From Candidatus Woesearchaeota archaeon (GTDB lineage Archaea; Nanobdellota; Nanobdellia; Woesearchaeales; SKIA01): a stretch of 36,467 nucleotides of DNA. The stretch spans positions 1 to 36,467 of the forward strand of contig SKHI01000011.1 of assembly GCA_007117065.1 (NCBI GenBank), read 5' to 3'. The notes beneath the pieces were generated by a model. That model ran no database searches. It was not told the origin of the DNA and saw only the letters and a program-made list of their open reading frames with translations. Shown in pieces: positions 27,728-36,467 of this stretch. A program made the translations under genes and the position numbers. How positions within the stretch are numbered: position 1 is the first letter of the stretch; the number at the start of each line of letters is the position of its first letter.

Positions 27728-28192
27728 ATGACAAAAAAAGTTAAGCTTACTCCTCGTATAAGTGATTACGTAGGGACAGCACTGTTTCCTATGTTTCAAG
27801 CATTCAAAGATGCGAATATACCATACGTTTCAAAAATAAAAATATGGACGAACATACTACTGATTGGATTGTATGCAATAGCAGGAGCAGACATACATAA
27901 AAGTGCTCCGTCGACAGAAAACGGAACAATATATCAAAACGAAAGACGCATTAGACCAATAGAGGACACGCTTGAACAAACACTTTCAAAATGGGGATTT
28001 GAAGAGTCAAGCCGGATAGTCCCTAAAGGAATAGCTATGAGCACCCCAGTGGGAGTCATAGATCTAATTATATCACCAGGAACAAGAACGCATTCAAGAA
28101 GAAGTAACGTGGCAGAGATAATCAATACAGAAAAAGAAAAACCCATATATGGACAACCAGTACCTCAATACACCAACTTGAGAGGATTATAA
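27728..28192 (+). CDS. Hypothetical protein with a hydrophobic segment
   Basis: MTKKVKLTPRISDYVG...KIWTNILLIGLYAIAGA; no recognised family. Confidence 0.5.
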   Translation: MTKKVKLTPRISDYVGTALFPMFQAFKDANIPYVSKIKIWTNILLIGLYAIAGADIHKSAPSTENGTIYQNERRIRPIEDTLEQTLSKWGFEESSRIVPKGIAMSTPVGVIDLIISPGTRTHSRRSNVAEIINTEKEKPIYGQPVPQYTNLRGL

Positions 28193-28572
28193 ATGCGCTC
28201 TATTCGCGTCACAAACTCATCGCGAGTATCGCGAACTGTCTGTACATCCTCTGCAAAACGACGCATTTGAGCAGAAAGGTATTCATTCTGGGAGAAAGAA
28301 CTGTCAATGCACGCAGAAAAACTCTGTAGCGTCTGAGTAGCAGCTAGTTCTGTACTAATAATGTACGCGCCGCGCCCAAGAGATTCCCTGCTCCTATATG
28401 CATCACTGTCTAAGAGCATCATCGTCTGAACCCCTGCACTCAATGCATACAAGGTTGCACCGATAAGAGCCGTCTTACGAAGCACGTACCCTGCTTTCCA
28501 AAGAGGAGTGCCTACGCGAGAAATCTTACGCTCCAACCGATCAATTTCTTTTTCTTCAGATATACTAAACAT
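28165..28572 (-). CDS. Hypothetical protein with a TM-like segment and helical C-terminus
   Basis: 135 aa, TALIGATLYALSAGVQTMML; no recognised family. Confidence 0.5.
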   Translation of the reverse strand: MFSISEEKEIDRLERKISRVGTPLWKAGYVLRKTALIGATLYALSAGVQTMMLLDSDAYRSRESLGRGAYIISTELAATQTLQSFSACIDSSFSQNEYLSAQMRRFAEDVQTVRDTRDEFVTRIERIYNPLKLVY

Positions 28573-28629
28573 AAAAGAACTAACAAAAATATTCTTTAAG
28601 TGCGTATAGGAAAAAGAAACGAAAAAAAG

Positions 28630-29364
28630 TTACCAATCAGCAAGCGTTTTCTGATGCCTATTAATAAGCAGCCGTTTAGGAGGCTCTACCCGAGCCCAAG
28701 AAAAACCCCAATCGGAAAGCATAGCCTGGGCATTAGGAGTTATTTTTGGGCTTGCAAGAACACCAGTAACGTTATCAGTACCACGCAATTCCTTCATTTT
28801 CTCTACGTAACGACGCAGCTGGGTTACACACGCAAGACTAGCAGCATACCGTTTACACTCAACAATCACAAGAGTTCCTTGTTTATCATGACCGAACACA
28901 TCGATAAACCCGTATTTTGTATGCTCTTCTCGACTCAACGGAGTAAAATCAGAGGATATCACCTGCGGGTTGTCACGAATATAATCCGACATATCAGCCT
29001 CAGTACCAGCTAAGAGTTGTTTGCGACCATCCTCTAATCGACGACTCATAGCATCATACACCGATGAGACCTCACACAACACAACATCGTTTGTTTGCGG
29101 ATGAGCACCTTCAATAATAACACATCCTTCTTCACGAAATACAGAGATATGGGCACCTGGCTTAATATAATTTATTGGATTCCCGTTAACGGGTTGATGA
29201 ATAAGCAAAGCATTATCTTGCTTTAAGACAATCATTCGATCACCCCAATCAAGCTCTGCTTCCGCACGCCCACTATAGCGTATGCGACAGTGAACAAATG
29301 CAACAAAAAATTCGTTGTGCGTAGATACAAAAGATACTAATGAAGCAAAACTTGATAGGTCCAT
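28630..29364 (-). CDS. nucS: EndoMS/NucS mismatch endonuclease
   Basis: GFIDVFGHDKQGTLVIVECKR nuclease core and C-terminal clamp-binding-like QKTLADW. Confidence 0.92.
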   Translation of the reverse strand: MDLSSFASLVSFVSTHNEFFVAFVHCRIRYSGRAEAELDWGDRMIVLKQDNALLIHQPVNGNPINYIKPGAHISVFREEGCVIIEGAHPQTNDVVLCEVSSVYDAMSRRLEDGRKQLLAGTEADMSDYIRDNPQVISSDFTPLSREEHTKYGFIDVFGHDKQGTLVIVECKRYAASLACVTQLRRYVEKMKELRGTDNVTGVLASPKITPNAQAMLSDWGFSWARVEPPKRLLINRHQKTLADW

Positions 29365-29419
29365 AGTGTAACAAGAAAGAGCTCTTTTTTATACTTTTGT
29401 TTCTCAAAAAAGTATTCAT

Positions 29420-30580
29420 ATGAATACCACACAGTACTGGAGACTTACAGGGCTAAGTACAGCACACATTTTTGTAGTGAGCCTTATCCTGCCCATTCTT
29501 GCACCATATTTTTCTGAACTCGGCTATAGCGAGCAGTGGATTAGCTGGGTATTCGCACTTTTTCCTTTCACTATGATTCTTGCAAGCCTGTACGTAGGAG
29601 AGCTCTCAGATGCCATAGGAAGAAGTTGGGCGATACGAATAGCACTTCTCTTAAGTGCACTCGCATATGGACTATACTGGCAAGCAAGCACACCAGGAAT
29701 CATCCTTGGACGCATTCTTGATGCAATAAGCTATACAGCAATAACCATCCTACTCATCGCAAAAATTCAAACAGTATTAGACACACCGACTCGGGCAAAA
29801 TACACAGGAATATTTACGAGTTGCAAAGACTTCGCACACATAATAGCGCCTTTGGCAGGAGGATGGCTAGCAGAAAAATACTTTGGCGCAACATTTCTTG
29901 TAGCAATTCTTATCCTCTTCATACTCGTTTTTTTCTTACGAAACGCCACCCAACACCAAAAAAAACCTATTGATATCCACCCAATCAACAACCTCCTAGC
30001 ATTCATTACGCATAAAAAACTCCGACCACTTACCATTCTTGGACCTGTAACAAACGCCGCCATACCCATCATCACAGTAGCCCTTCCATTAATCATTCTC
30101 CAAGAACTAGAAATGGGCTACGTTGCAATCGGAGCAGCTACCTCAGCATTCATGGCTGGACATATTCTTCAATTTCTTATCGGAACACTTATAGACAAAT
30201 ATGGCACAATTCCCTTCATGCTCCTTGGAGCAGCGAGTATGGGCTCACTCTTATTTCTTCTCCCATACAGCATACACTACTACCCGGGGCTTCTGCTCTT
30301 ACTTTTTGGATTCGGAGTAGCAGCAGCCATGTGGAATACCGCAGCGCTCAGCTACATAGCAGAGGAAGGGATTAAAGAAAAAAAACAAGGAGCGATATGG
30401 GGCGCGTACGTCAGCTATGCAAAAATTGGAGACACAGTAGGATATCTCCTGCTTGGAATAATTGTTAGTATTGGCGGATTAGGAGGAGCGTTTTTTGTAT
30501 TTGGAAGCATTCTTCTCCTAGGAACAGGAATAAGTAGCTACCTGTTCATTCAGGTAATGCGGATCGATGAGAAGAAATAG
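29420..30580 (+). CDS. Major facilitator superfamily transporter
   Basis: 386 aa with about 12 hydrophobic segments; VGELSDAIGRSWAIR loop 2-3 motif, LIDKYGTIPFMLLG. Confidence 0.88.
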   Translation: MNTTQYWRLTGLSTAHIFVVSLILPILAPYFSELGYSEQWISWVFALFPFTMILASLYVGELSDAIGRSWAIRIALLLSALAYGLYWQASTPGIILGRILDAISYTAITILLIAKIQTVLDTPTRAKYTGIFTSCKDFAHIIAPLAGGWLAEKYFGATFLVAILILFILVFFLRNATQHQKKPIDIHPINNLLAFITHKKLRPLTILGPVTNAAIPIITVALPLIILQELEMGYVAIGAATSAFMAGHILQFLIGTLIDKYGTIPFMLLGAASMGSLLFLLPYSIHYYPGLLLLLFGFGVAAAMWNTAALSYIAEEGIKEKKQGAIWGAYVSYAKIGDTVGYLLLGIIVSIGGLGGAFFVFGSILLLGTGISSYLFIQVMRIDEKK

Positions 30581-31370
30581 CAAGATACAATTTATGTATT
30601 GCTTGATGCACAGCATCCTCTTCATCGCCTGCAAAACGCCCCTGATGAAAATGCTCACGCAAAAAACGATAACCCGCACTCGCCTCTGACCAACGACCAT
30701 TATCAATTGCTTCCTGAACAGCAGAAATAATCTGCCAGACAGAATTTGTCCGCTCCTGAGAAGAAACAGTTTGTTGCAACGAAGCGATTTCTGCACGCAT
30801 AGACTCCTGAACAGCACGAATTTTTTCAGATACATCATGCAAGGACAGAGACTTCTTTAAAGAAGCAAGTTCTTTACGCATAGACTCCTGAACAGCACGA
30901 ATGACAAAGACCTCTTCGCGCAACGTGTTGAGAAGCGAAGTATATGCGATATCATGAGAGGATTCTTGTTTTGGAATCTCTTTTGCAGGTAGAAAAGCTT
31001 CTTGTTCAGGACGAAGAATGCACAGAAGTTCTTGCGGGGAGCTTGCTAGAGATATTTGTTCTGCAAGTTCCTCATGCTTAAACACATCACGAACCCAAGA
31101 GGCAAAATCGTTTTTTTCAGAAGTAACGTGATGAGCAAATAATTCATCTGAGAAAGAAACGAGTGCATGAACAAGGTCATCAATTGAGTAAAGCGTACGC
31201 CCATCATGCAAAATAAAAGGCTTATCTGACGTCGTAAACGCGCGCGAATGCAGGCGCGACAACACCTCTGCAGAAAAAACCGGTTGAGGAGCAGATCTAT
31301 ATGATACCGAGTGACCTAAAAGAGACTCTTCTAACACTCGACGCGCATGCTCATCTATTGAATTGGACAC
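30546..31370 (-). CDS. DUF5752-like protein with C-terminal coiled coil
   Basis: DKPFILHDGRTLYSIDDLVHALVSFSDELFAHHVTSEKNDFASWVRDVFKHEELA, then duplicated IRAVQESMR(K/A)E(L/I)ASL. Confidence 0.65.
   Translation of the reverse strand: MSNSIDEHARRVLEESLLGHSVSYRSAPQPVFSAEVLSRLHSRAFTTSDKPFILHDGRTLYSIDDLVHALVSFSDELFAHHVTSEKNDFASWVRDVFKHEELAEQISLASSPQELLCILRPEQEAFLPAKEIPKQESSHDIAYTSLLNTLREEVFVIRAVQESMRKELASLKKSLSLHDVSEKIRAVQESMRAEIASLQQTVSSQERTNSVWQIISAVQEAIDNGRWSEASAGYRFLREHFHQGRFAGDEEDAVHQAIHKLYLAISSHRSALPE
30795..30902. repeat. 27-nt exact direct repeat, two copies, 81-nt period, inside the DUF5752-like gene
   Basis: acgcatagactcctgaacagcacgaat at 30795-30821 and 30876-30902. Confidence 0.9.
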
Positions 31371-31477
31371 CTAACTCCCCCCATACATACTATAAACAAG
31401 AGACAACCTATAAATATTTATCACCCCCTTAAAATGAATACACATATTTATGAGTGTAAACGACAGGTAACAAACGT

Positions 31478-31804
31478 ATGTACGAAGAGCTAAAACACAT
31501 AGGGGCCCAGGTAGACGCATTAGAAGAAACACACAATGAGGTTCTCGATACTGCTGAAGCCATAAACAGAGAAATAAACCTCTTTCACGAAGAAATACAT
31601 ATTCACGTCCAAGAACTGCATGAAGCCATACAACAACTGCGCACAGACATGCGCATACGCATAGAACATGCAAAAAAAGCAACCAACATTCTCTCCCTTC
31701 TCGCACAAAAAGACGAACTAGCACCTATAGCAGCACGTATTGAAAAACAACCATACGAATTCTATGCCCGAAGCGAGTGGTTTAAAAAGCAATTATCGCA
31801 GTAA
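31478..31804 (+). CDS. Hypothetical coiled-coil protein
   Basis: 108 aa, helical heptad-like pattern LKHIGAQVDALEETHNEVLDTAEAINREINLFHEEI. Confidence 0.6.
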   Translation: MYEELKHIGAQVDALEETHNEVLDTAEAINREINLFHEEIHIHVQELHEAIQQLRTDMRIRIEHAKKATNILSLLAQKDELAPIAARIEKQPYEFYARSEWFKKQLSQ

Positions 31805-32629
31805 CGCACGAGCAGCAGCCAGGGCAATACGGAGCTGAGCATCTTTTGGAGGGCGGACAGTAAGGCGCTGAATAAGAAAACCAGGTTTAAGCAACCAAGA
31901 AAAATACTTTGGATGAGCAGACGCAAACAAAATAAGCTCATACGTTAACGAAGCAATAGGTATAAGATACGCAATACGTGTGAGTAACAAGAGCCAGAAA
32001 GGAAGATCAAGAGGAGTAACGCTATACACCGCAATAGCAACTAACAACACCAGAACAATAAACGAAGTACCGCACCGCGGATGAAACATACTCTGAGAAC
32101 GAGCAGCAGCCAAAGACAACGTACCCGTACGCTCAAATGCGTTAATCACCTTATGCTCAGCACCATGAAGCATAAATAATCGATACATCTCAGGAATAAA
32201 AGAGATAAGCAACACATAACACACTAAAAGAATAATACGTACAAGACCATCGACAACGTTAAACAACACAACGTGATCCACAGAAACAAACGAGTGAGCG
32301 ACATATAAGGGAAGTAAAAAGAAGAGGAGTATTGCACCAACTAAAGAGAAGAAAACAGTTCCTAAAAATAACCAGGACGGAAGTTCCACTTCATCATCAG
32401 CAAGTTTACTTGCTATAAACGTTGATTTAAGGCCTAAATGTAATAATGCAAACAAAATGAGTATCCCGCGAACAAAAGGAACAGACACAAGAGAAGACTG
32501 CAAAATACGCGAAGAACCACTTCGAAGAACAATACCCTGGCTCGTCCCTACAGCAAGAGCGTAACGATGACCAAACAATAAAAAAACTCCATCAAGAACT
32601 GCTTGACCACCAAGAAAAGAACGCTTCAT
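31793..32629 (-). CDS. DUF1385 family (YqhQ-like) membrane protein
   Basis: GGQAVLDGVFLLFGHRYALAV, MLHGAEHKVINAFERTG, HPRCGTSFIVLVLL. Confidence 0.88.
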   Translation of the reverse strand: MKRSFLGGQAVLDGVFLLFGHRYALAVGTSQGIVLRSGSSRILQSSLVSVPFVRGILILFALLHLGLKSTFIASKLADDEVELPSWLFLGTVFFSLVGAILLFFLLPLYVAHSFVSVDHVVLFNVVDGLVRIILLVCYVLLISFIPEMYRLFMLHGAEHKVINAFERTGTLSLAAARSQSMFHPRCGTSFIVLVLLVAIAVYSVTPLDLPFWLLLLTRIAYLIPIASLTYELILFASAHPKYFSWLLKPGFLIQRLTVRPPKDAQLRIALAAARALLR

Positions 32630-32683
32630 ATAACTGCATTACGCGTAATAGTATTTAAATATGAGGATGAAATAACCCCATCC

Positions 32684-32959
32684 ATGGTTGAGCAAAAATT
32701 ATTTGATACATACTATGCAATAACACAAGAGGCACTTGAGGTAGCAAGAAAAGCACCTATTCAAGAACAAGATAAGGCCGAGGAAGTCTTTGATATGGTA
32801 GAACGATACCTCTCAGACGCACAGTACTTCGCAAAGAACAACGACCGAACAAGAGGATTTGCAGCAATTAACTATGCGCATGGATGGCTTGACTGCGCTG
32901 CGCGGATGAAAATATTTCTCGTAGACGACAACAGACTCTTTACTGAAGACGGCTCATAA
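32684..32959 (+). CDS. DUF357 family protein
   Basis: AEEVFDMVERYLSDAQYFAKNNDRTRGFAAINYAHGWLDCAARM; TATTTAAATA about 27 nt upstream of ATG 32684. Confidence 0.75.
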   Translation: MVEQKLFDTYYAITQEALEVARKAPIQEQDKAEEVFDMVERYLSDAQYFAKNNDRTRGFAAINYAHGWLDCAARMKIFLVDDNRLFTEDGS

Positions 32960-33809
32960 CAGTAAGTCGCTTATGCGCAGAGTCAAGATATGACTTGGCC
33001 TGTTCATACGCCTGTGAAATATGCTCTCCCTCGCTACGCGAAAGAAGAGACAGAATTACCTCGCCACCAGAACGCGCAATTCGTTGTAATTCAGGCTGCG
33101 TAAACACGTTCGATTCTTTTTGTTTTAACAACAATAAACGATTTTCTAATTCTTTTATGAGATCAAGAAGAACTACAGGACGTTTTTCAGCGTCGAGCTG
33201 ATTGTACAACTCCGCCTGCACCTTAATTTTTTCACGCATGCCAGCAGTCGCGCCCTTATATGAACTGTACACCCGACCAATACTTACATTAAGAATCTTT
33301 GCTTTTTTGATAAAATCAGAAAAAAGACCCTGAATATCTCGCTGTTCTTGCGAATATTCAATAACAGTATCTGTGGGAGAAGGAGTAAGAGAAATATATG
33401 TTTGTTGTACAAGAAGAGTGAACACACCCATAGCAAAGACATTAAGCATGAGGATAAAAAATATGTCTGCCTGAGGGAGAAGCTGAGTAAACAAGGCAAT
33501 AAATACCGCAATAATACCAAATAATGCAACGTACAAATATTTTTGTTCTAAATGATCACTTGTGGCAAGAGCAAGAACACTGAGACCATAAACAAAACTA
33601 GGAGCAAAGGAGAGCAGAACAGCACCAAACGGAGCATTGGAAAGGATACCAATCACACCAAGAACAAAAAAAAGAAAGAGAAAAAAAAAACCAGTCATAT
33701 GATGTACAAGAACTTGATGCGGATGATGCGCACGAAGAGGATGATTATCTGGGTGTTGCGGATGCTTAGGATCTAACTTGTGCGAAAGAGACATAAATCT
33801 TTTGGGCAC
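32940..33809 (-). CDS. Hypothetical membrane protein, His-rich N-terminus, four or five TM segments, helical C-terminus
   Basis: 289 aa, HPQHPDNHPLRAHHPHQVLVHH then hydrophobic segments. Confidence 0.6.
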   Translation of the reverse strand: MPKRFMSLSHKLDPKHPQHPDNHPLRAHHPHQVLVHHMTGFFFLFLFFVLGVIGILSNAPFGAVLLSFAPSFVYGLSVLALATSDHLEQKYLYVALFGIIAVFIALFTQLLPQADIFFILMLNVFAMGVFTLLVQQTYISLTPSPTDTVIEYSQEQRDIQGLFSDFIKKAKILNVSIGRVYSSYKGATAGMREKIKVQAELYNQLDAEKRPVVLLDLIKELENRLLLLKQKESNVFTQPELQRIARSGGEVILSLLSRSEGEHISQAYEQAKSYLDSAHKRLTVMSRLQ

Positions 33810-33845
33810 ATAATACTATTTAAATATAGCTATGCACATCACTTC

Positions 33846-34796
33846 TTAGTCCATACGCGGATACACAGAATCACTCATAAACACTTTATCCATTTTGGCA
33901 GCAACACCACGCGCCTCAAGAAGTTGTTCTGCATGAACACGAGCAGTACCTACCCCAACTAATTCGCCCTTGAGAGTGCATATTTGCACGCGATCTCCCT
34001 TTACAATATCCTCTGAAAACATACTGATACCAGGAGTTTTGAGGGTGGCGCCATGCGTCAAGCTATGAACGGCGCTGTCCAGAACAACAATAATGGGAAG
34101 GTGGGAGACAAGTTGCTCGGCTGGAACAAACAGAGACCTGAAAGCATCCTCTCGACCTTCCAAAGCTTCTTGGTAACAATCAGTGAGTTGCTGTAAAGAA
34201 ACCGCTTCCGACTCGTCACGACCGGCAGCAACTGTTCTTCGTAATTCAGCCATGTGTGCACCAACACCCAAACGCGCACCAAAATCATGACAGAGTTTAC
34301 GAATATATGTACCCGCCTGAACATCAGCAACAAAGAGAATATCTCTTCCCACTACATCGAGGAATTCAAAACGATGAATCGCTCGCTCGCGAACACGACG
34401 CGCAACGGCACTGCGCTTGGGAGGAAGCTGAGAAATAATACCTGTAAACTCTTTTGCCATCTGATGAATTTTATACTCCGGAACATCTTTGTGTATATGC
34501 ATCACACCAACATATGTTTTTTTAGATACAAGACCATATTCCATAAGACGCGTAGCCTTACCAGTAGCAATAGGAAGAACCCCAGTAACATTTGGATCAA
34601 GCGTTCCTGAGTGACCACTTTTTTCAATACCTAAAATTTGTTGCACATACGCCGATACTTGATGGCTGGTAGGCCCCGCAGGCTTATCAATAACAACAAG
34701 ACCAAAATCAATTAAGTCAGCTAAAGGACGTTCATCAGGATAACAACCATACTTTTGTGATGGAACAGATTCCTCGCGAACAATTAATTCATCCAT
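33846..34796 (-). CDS. cbf5: tRNA/rRNA pseudouridine synthase Cbf5 (TruB family, H/ACA RNP)
   Basis: VVIDKPAGPTSHQVSAYV, KSGHSGTLDPNVTGVLPIATGKATRL, AGTYIRKLCHDFG, PUA-like C-terminus; Met 34796 preferred. Confidence 0.93.
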   Translation of the reverse strand: MDELIVREESVPSQKYGCYPDERPLADLIDFGLVVIDKPAGPTSHQVSAYVQQILGIEKSGHSGTLDPNVTGVLPIATGKATRLMEYGLVSKKTYVGVMHIHKDVPEYKIHQMAKEFTGIISQLPPKRSAVARRVRERAIHRFEFLDVVGRDILFVADVQAGTYIRKLCHDFGARLGVGAHMAELRRTVAAGRDESEAVSLQQLTDCYQEALEGREDAFRSLFVPAEQLVSHLPIIVVLDSAVHSLTHGATLKTPGISMFSEDIVKGDRVQICTLKGELVGVGTARVHAEQLLEARGVAAKMDKVFMSDSVYPRMD

Positions 34797-34968
34797 GCAG
34801 AAGAGAAATACTGTATGGTTTTTAAGAGTGGCGGGAAAAAAACAACACGCCCCCTCACATACAGACTGCAATCAAAAGAACTGCGCCCGTTAAAAAAAGA
34901 AGGGAAGAGAACAGACAAAAAAACAAAAACCCATACGCATTTATAACACAAAGAAGATTGTTTACCTT

Positions 34969-36036
34969 GTGAAAACAATAGTAGTCCTGCCAACGTATAA
35001 CGAAAAAGAAACTATACAAGAAGTGCTTAGAGGAATACTTACACATGACGTAGAAGTACTTGTAGTAGATGATTCCAGTCCCGATGGAACAGGAAAAATA
35101 GTCGCAGAATTACAGAAACAAAATGCCCGAATACACCTTCTTAGCGGCAGGAAGAAAGGATTGGGAGATGCGTACAGACGAGGATTTGCATACGCAACAC
35201 AGCACCTCAACGCAGACATTCTCATGGAGATGGATGCAGATCTCAGCCATAATCCCAAGGACATCCCTCGACTCCTCAAGCCCATACTCCAACAAGAAGC
35301 AGATTTTGTTATCGGAAGCAGATACTGCCCAGGGGGATCAATAGAGGGCTGGGGAAGATATAGAAAAAGCGTAAGTTACTGCGGAAACCTTCTTGCACGA
35401 ATAATAGGAGGAATTCGAGAGATAAAGGACACCACTGCAGGATTTAGAGCACTGCGCGCAGAAATAGTGCAGGATTGGGATGCGAGTGCCACCAAAGGAT
35501 ACAGCTTTCAAATAGGGCTCCTCCATCACGCACTTCAAAACAAATATCGCGTACAGGAAATACCTGTCCGATTCACAGACAGAAAAGTGGGCAAGAGCAA
35601 ACTTGGAATGACTGACATATTAGAATTCTTTTTTGTAGCATTGCGTATAGGATTTCAGACGTACCGACGAATACTTATCTTTCTTCTGATAGGGTTTACA
35701 GGACTTTTGATAAACATTGGTGCACAAAGCATTTTTTTACGACTATTACATATACAATCCCTCATCGCACTCGCACTCGCAATAGAAGTAAGTATCCTTT
35801 GGAATTTTTTCTGGCACGATAACATGACGTTTGCTGATAGAAAACGAGGAAACATATTGTATCGAGGAGTAAAATATCATATCACAAGCATTCTTGGAGC
35901 TGGAATTAATTTTATCTTAGCAGCCACACTTATATTACACTTTGCATTCATCGATGAGCTTGCAAACCTTATTGGAATAGGAGTAGCAACAATATCAAAT
36001 TTTCTTCTTAGCTATTACTGGGCTTGGAAAAAATGA
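34969..36036 (+). CDS. Dolichol-phosphate mannosyltransferase-like GT2 with C-terminal GtrA-like membrane domain
   Basis: VVLPTYNEKETIQEVL, VLVVDDSSPDGTGKIV, EMDADLSHNPKDIP; GTG start with TATA about 26 nt upstream. Confidence 0.9.
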   Translation: MKTIVVLPTYNEKETIQEVLRGILTHDVEVLVVDDSSPDGTGKIVAELQKQNARIHLLSGRKKGLGDAYRRGFAYATQHLNADILMEMDADLSHNPKDIPRLLKPILQQEADFVIGSRYCPGGSIEGWGRYRKSVSYCGNLLARIIGGIREIKDTTAGFRALRAEIVQDWDASATKGYSFQIGLLHHALQNKYRVQEIPVRFTDRKVGKSKLGMTDILEFFFVALRIGFQTYRRILIFLLIGFTGLLINIGAQSIFLRLLHIQSLIALALAIEVSILWNFFWHDNMTFADRKRGNILYRGVKYHITSILGAGINFILAATLILHFAFIDELANLIGIGVATISNFLLSYYWAWKK

Positions 36037-36110
36037 AACCAACCTACCTGTCACGCACCTCACACATGGTGCACGCGAATCCTTACTGCCATGTGAGCTG
36101 ATTGTGCAAC

Positions 36111-36467
36111 TCATTTTTTTTGCACCAAATAATGAACTCCTGCAAAGACGAAAAGAAGGAGGATGCCAATACCAAAGAAGGAAAAAAGTTCAACAAAACG
36201 ATTGGTGTACCGCTCAAGAGGAGAGGACGAAGCTGAGCGCAGAGGCATATCGTATAATGAGGGAATAGTTTGATTCTGAGTAGTAAACGTATCAAGAACA
36301 GGCTTATCCGCCACCTCAAAAGACAGAGACGCATTATCTTGAGTAATTTCGCGCAGAGAGGTGTTCTCTTGTACAGATAGAGCTTCGTTTTGCTCGAAAA
36401 GAACGTGAGAGGACGTGCTTTGAGTAGATGCTTGTCCTGAGAAACCACCGCCACCACCGCCACCACC
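36111..36467 (-). CDS. C-terminal part of a secreted/membrane-anchored protein, truncated by the window end
   Basis: Open frame from 36467: GGGGGGGGFSGQASTQSTSSHVLFEQ...RFVELFSFFGIGILLLFVFAGVHYLVQKK*, C-terminal TM anchor. Confidence 0.7.
   Translation of the reverse strand, partial: GGGGGGGGFSGQASTQSTSSHVLFEQNEALSVQENTSLREITQDNASLSFEVADKPVLDTFTTQNQTIPSLYDMPLRSASSSPLERYTNRFVELFSFFGIGILLLFVFAGVHYLVQKK

Noticed and set aside
36083-36466. 127-aa minus-strand ORF at the window end
   Set aside because: Overlapping frame gives a better protein (poly-Gly, Ser/Thr-rich, C-terminal TM ending VQKK*); the 127-aa version has no plausible domain.
1-36467. tRNA, rRNA or CRISPR array
   Set aside because: No T-loop/anticodon-arm patterns, rRNA segments or regularly spaced repeats recognised by eye; a tRNAscan/minced run would be needed for certainty.

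Overview
The window is compact, AT-rich archaeal chromosome. It carries an exosome/proteasome superoperon, S10/EF-1A/EF-2, TFB, archaeal-type AlaRS, Cbf5, NucS and SepF. The size of the proteins and the gene mix suggest a DPANN/Woesearchaeota-like genome, but that is inference. Core genes fill most of it, with accessory segments at about 10.7-16.9 kb and 25.2-33.8 kb. The strongest candidates for something under-described are: (1) a three-gene cassette at 12865-15510 with a P-loop-less RecA-fold protein, a 91-aa orphan, and a family-B DNA polymerase with an apparently dead exonuclease and a variant motif C, which looks like an archaeal mutasome or translesion module; (2) two tandem NrdR-box-like palindromes, 31 bp start to start, upstream of an archaeal nrdB-nrdA operon whose ATP-cone sits on NrdB instead of NrdA; (3) a tandem pair of HTH-Nudix fusions sharing an altered Nudix box; (4) a NYN-domain gene carrying exactly two in-frame TAA codons and otherwise intact. 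No tRNA, rRNA or CRISPR array was recognised. All family calls come from reading motifs by eye, with no database search.
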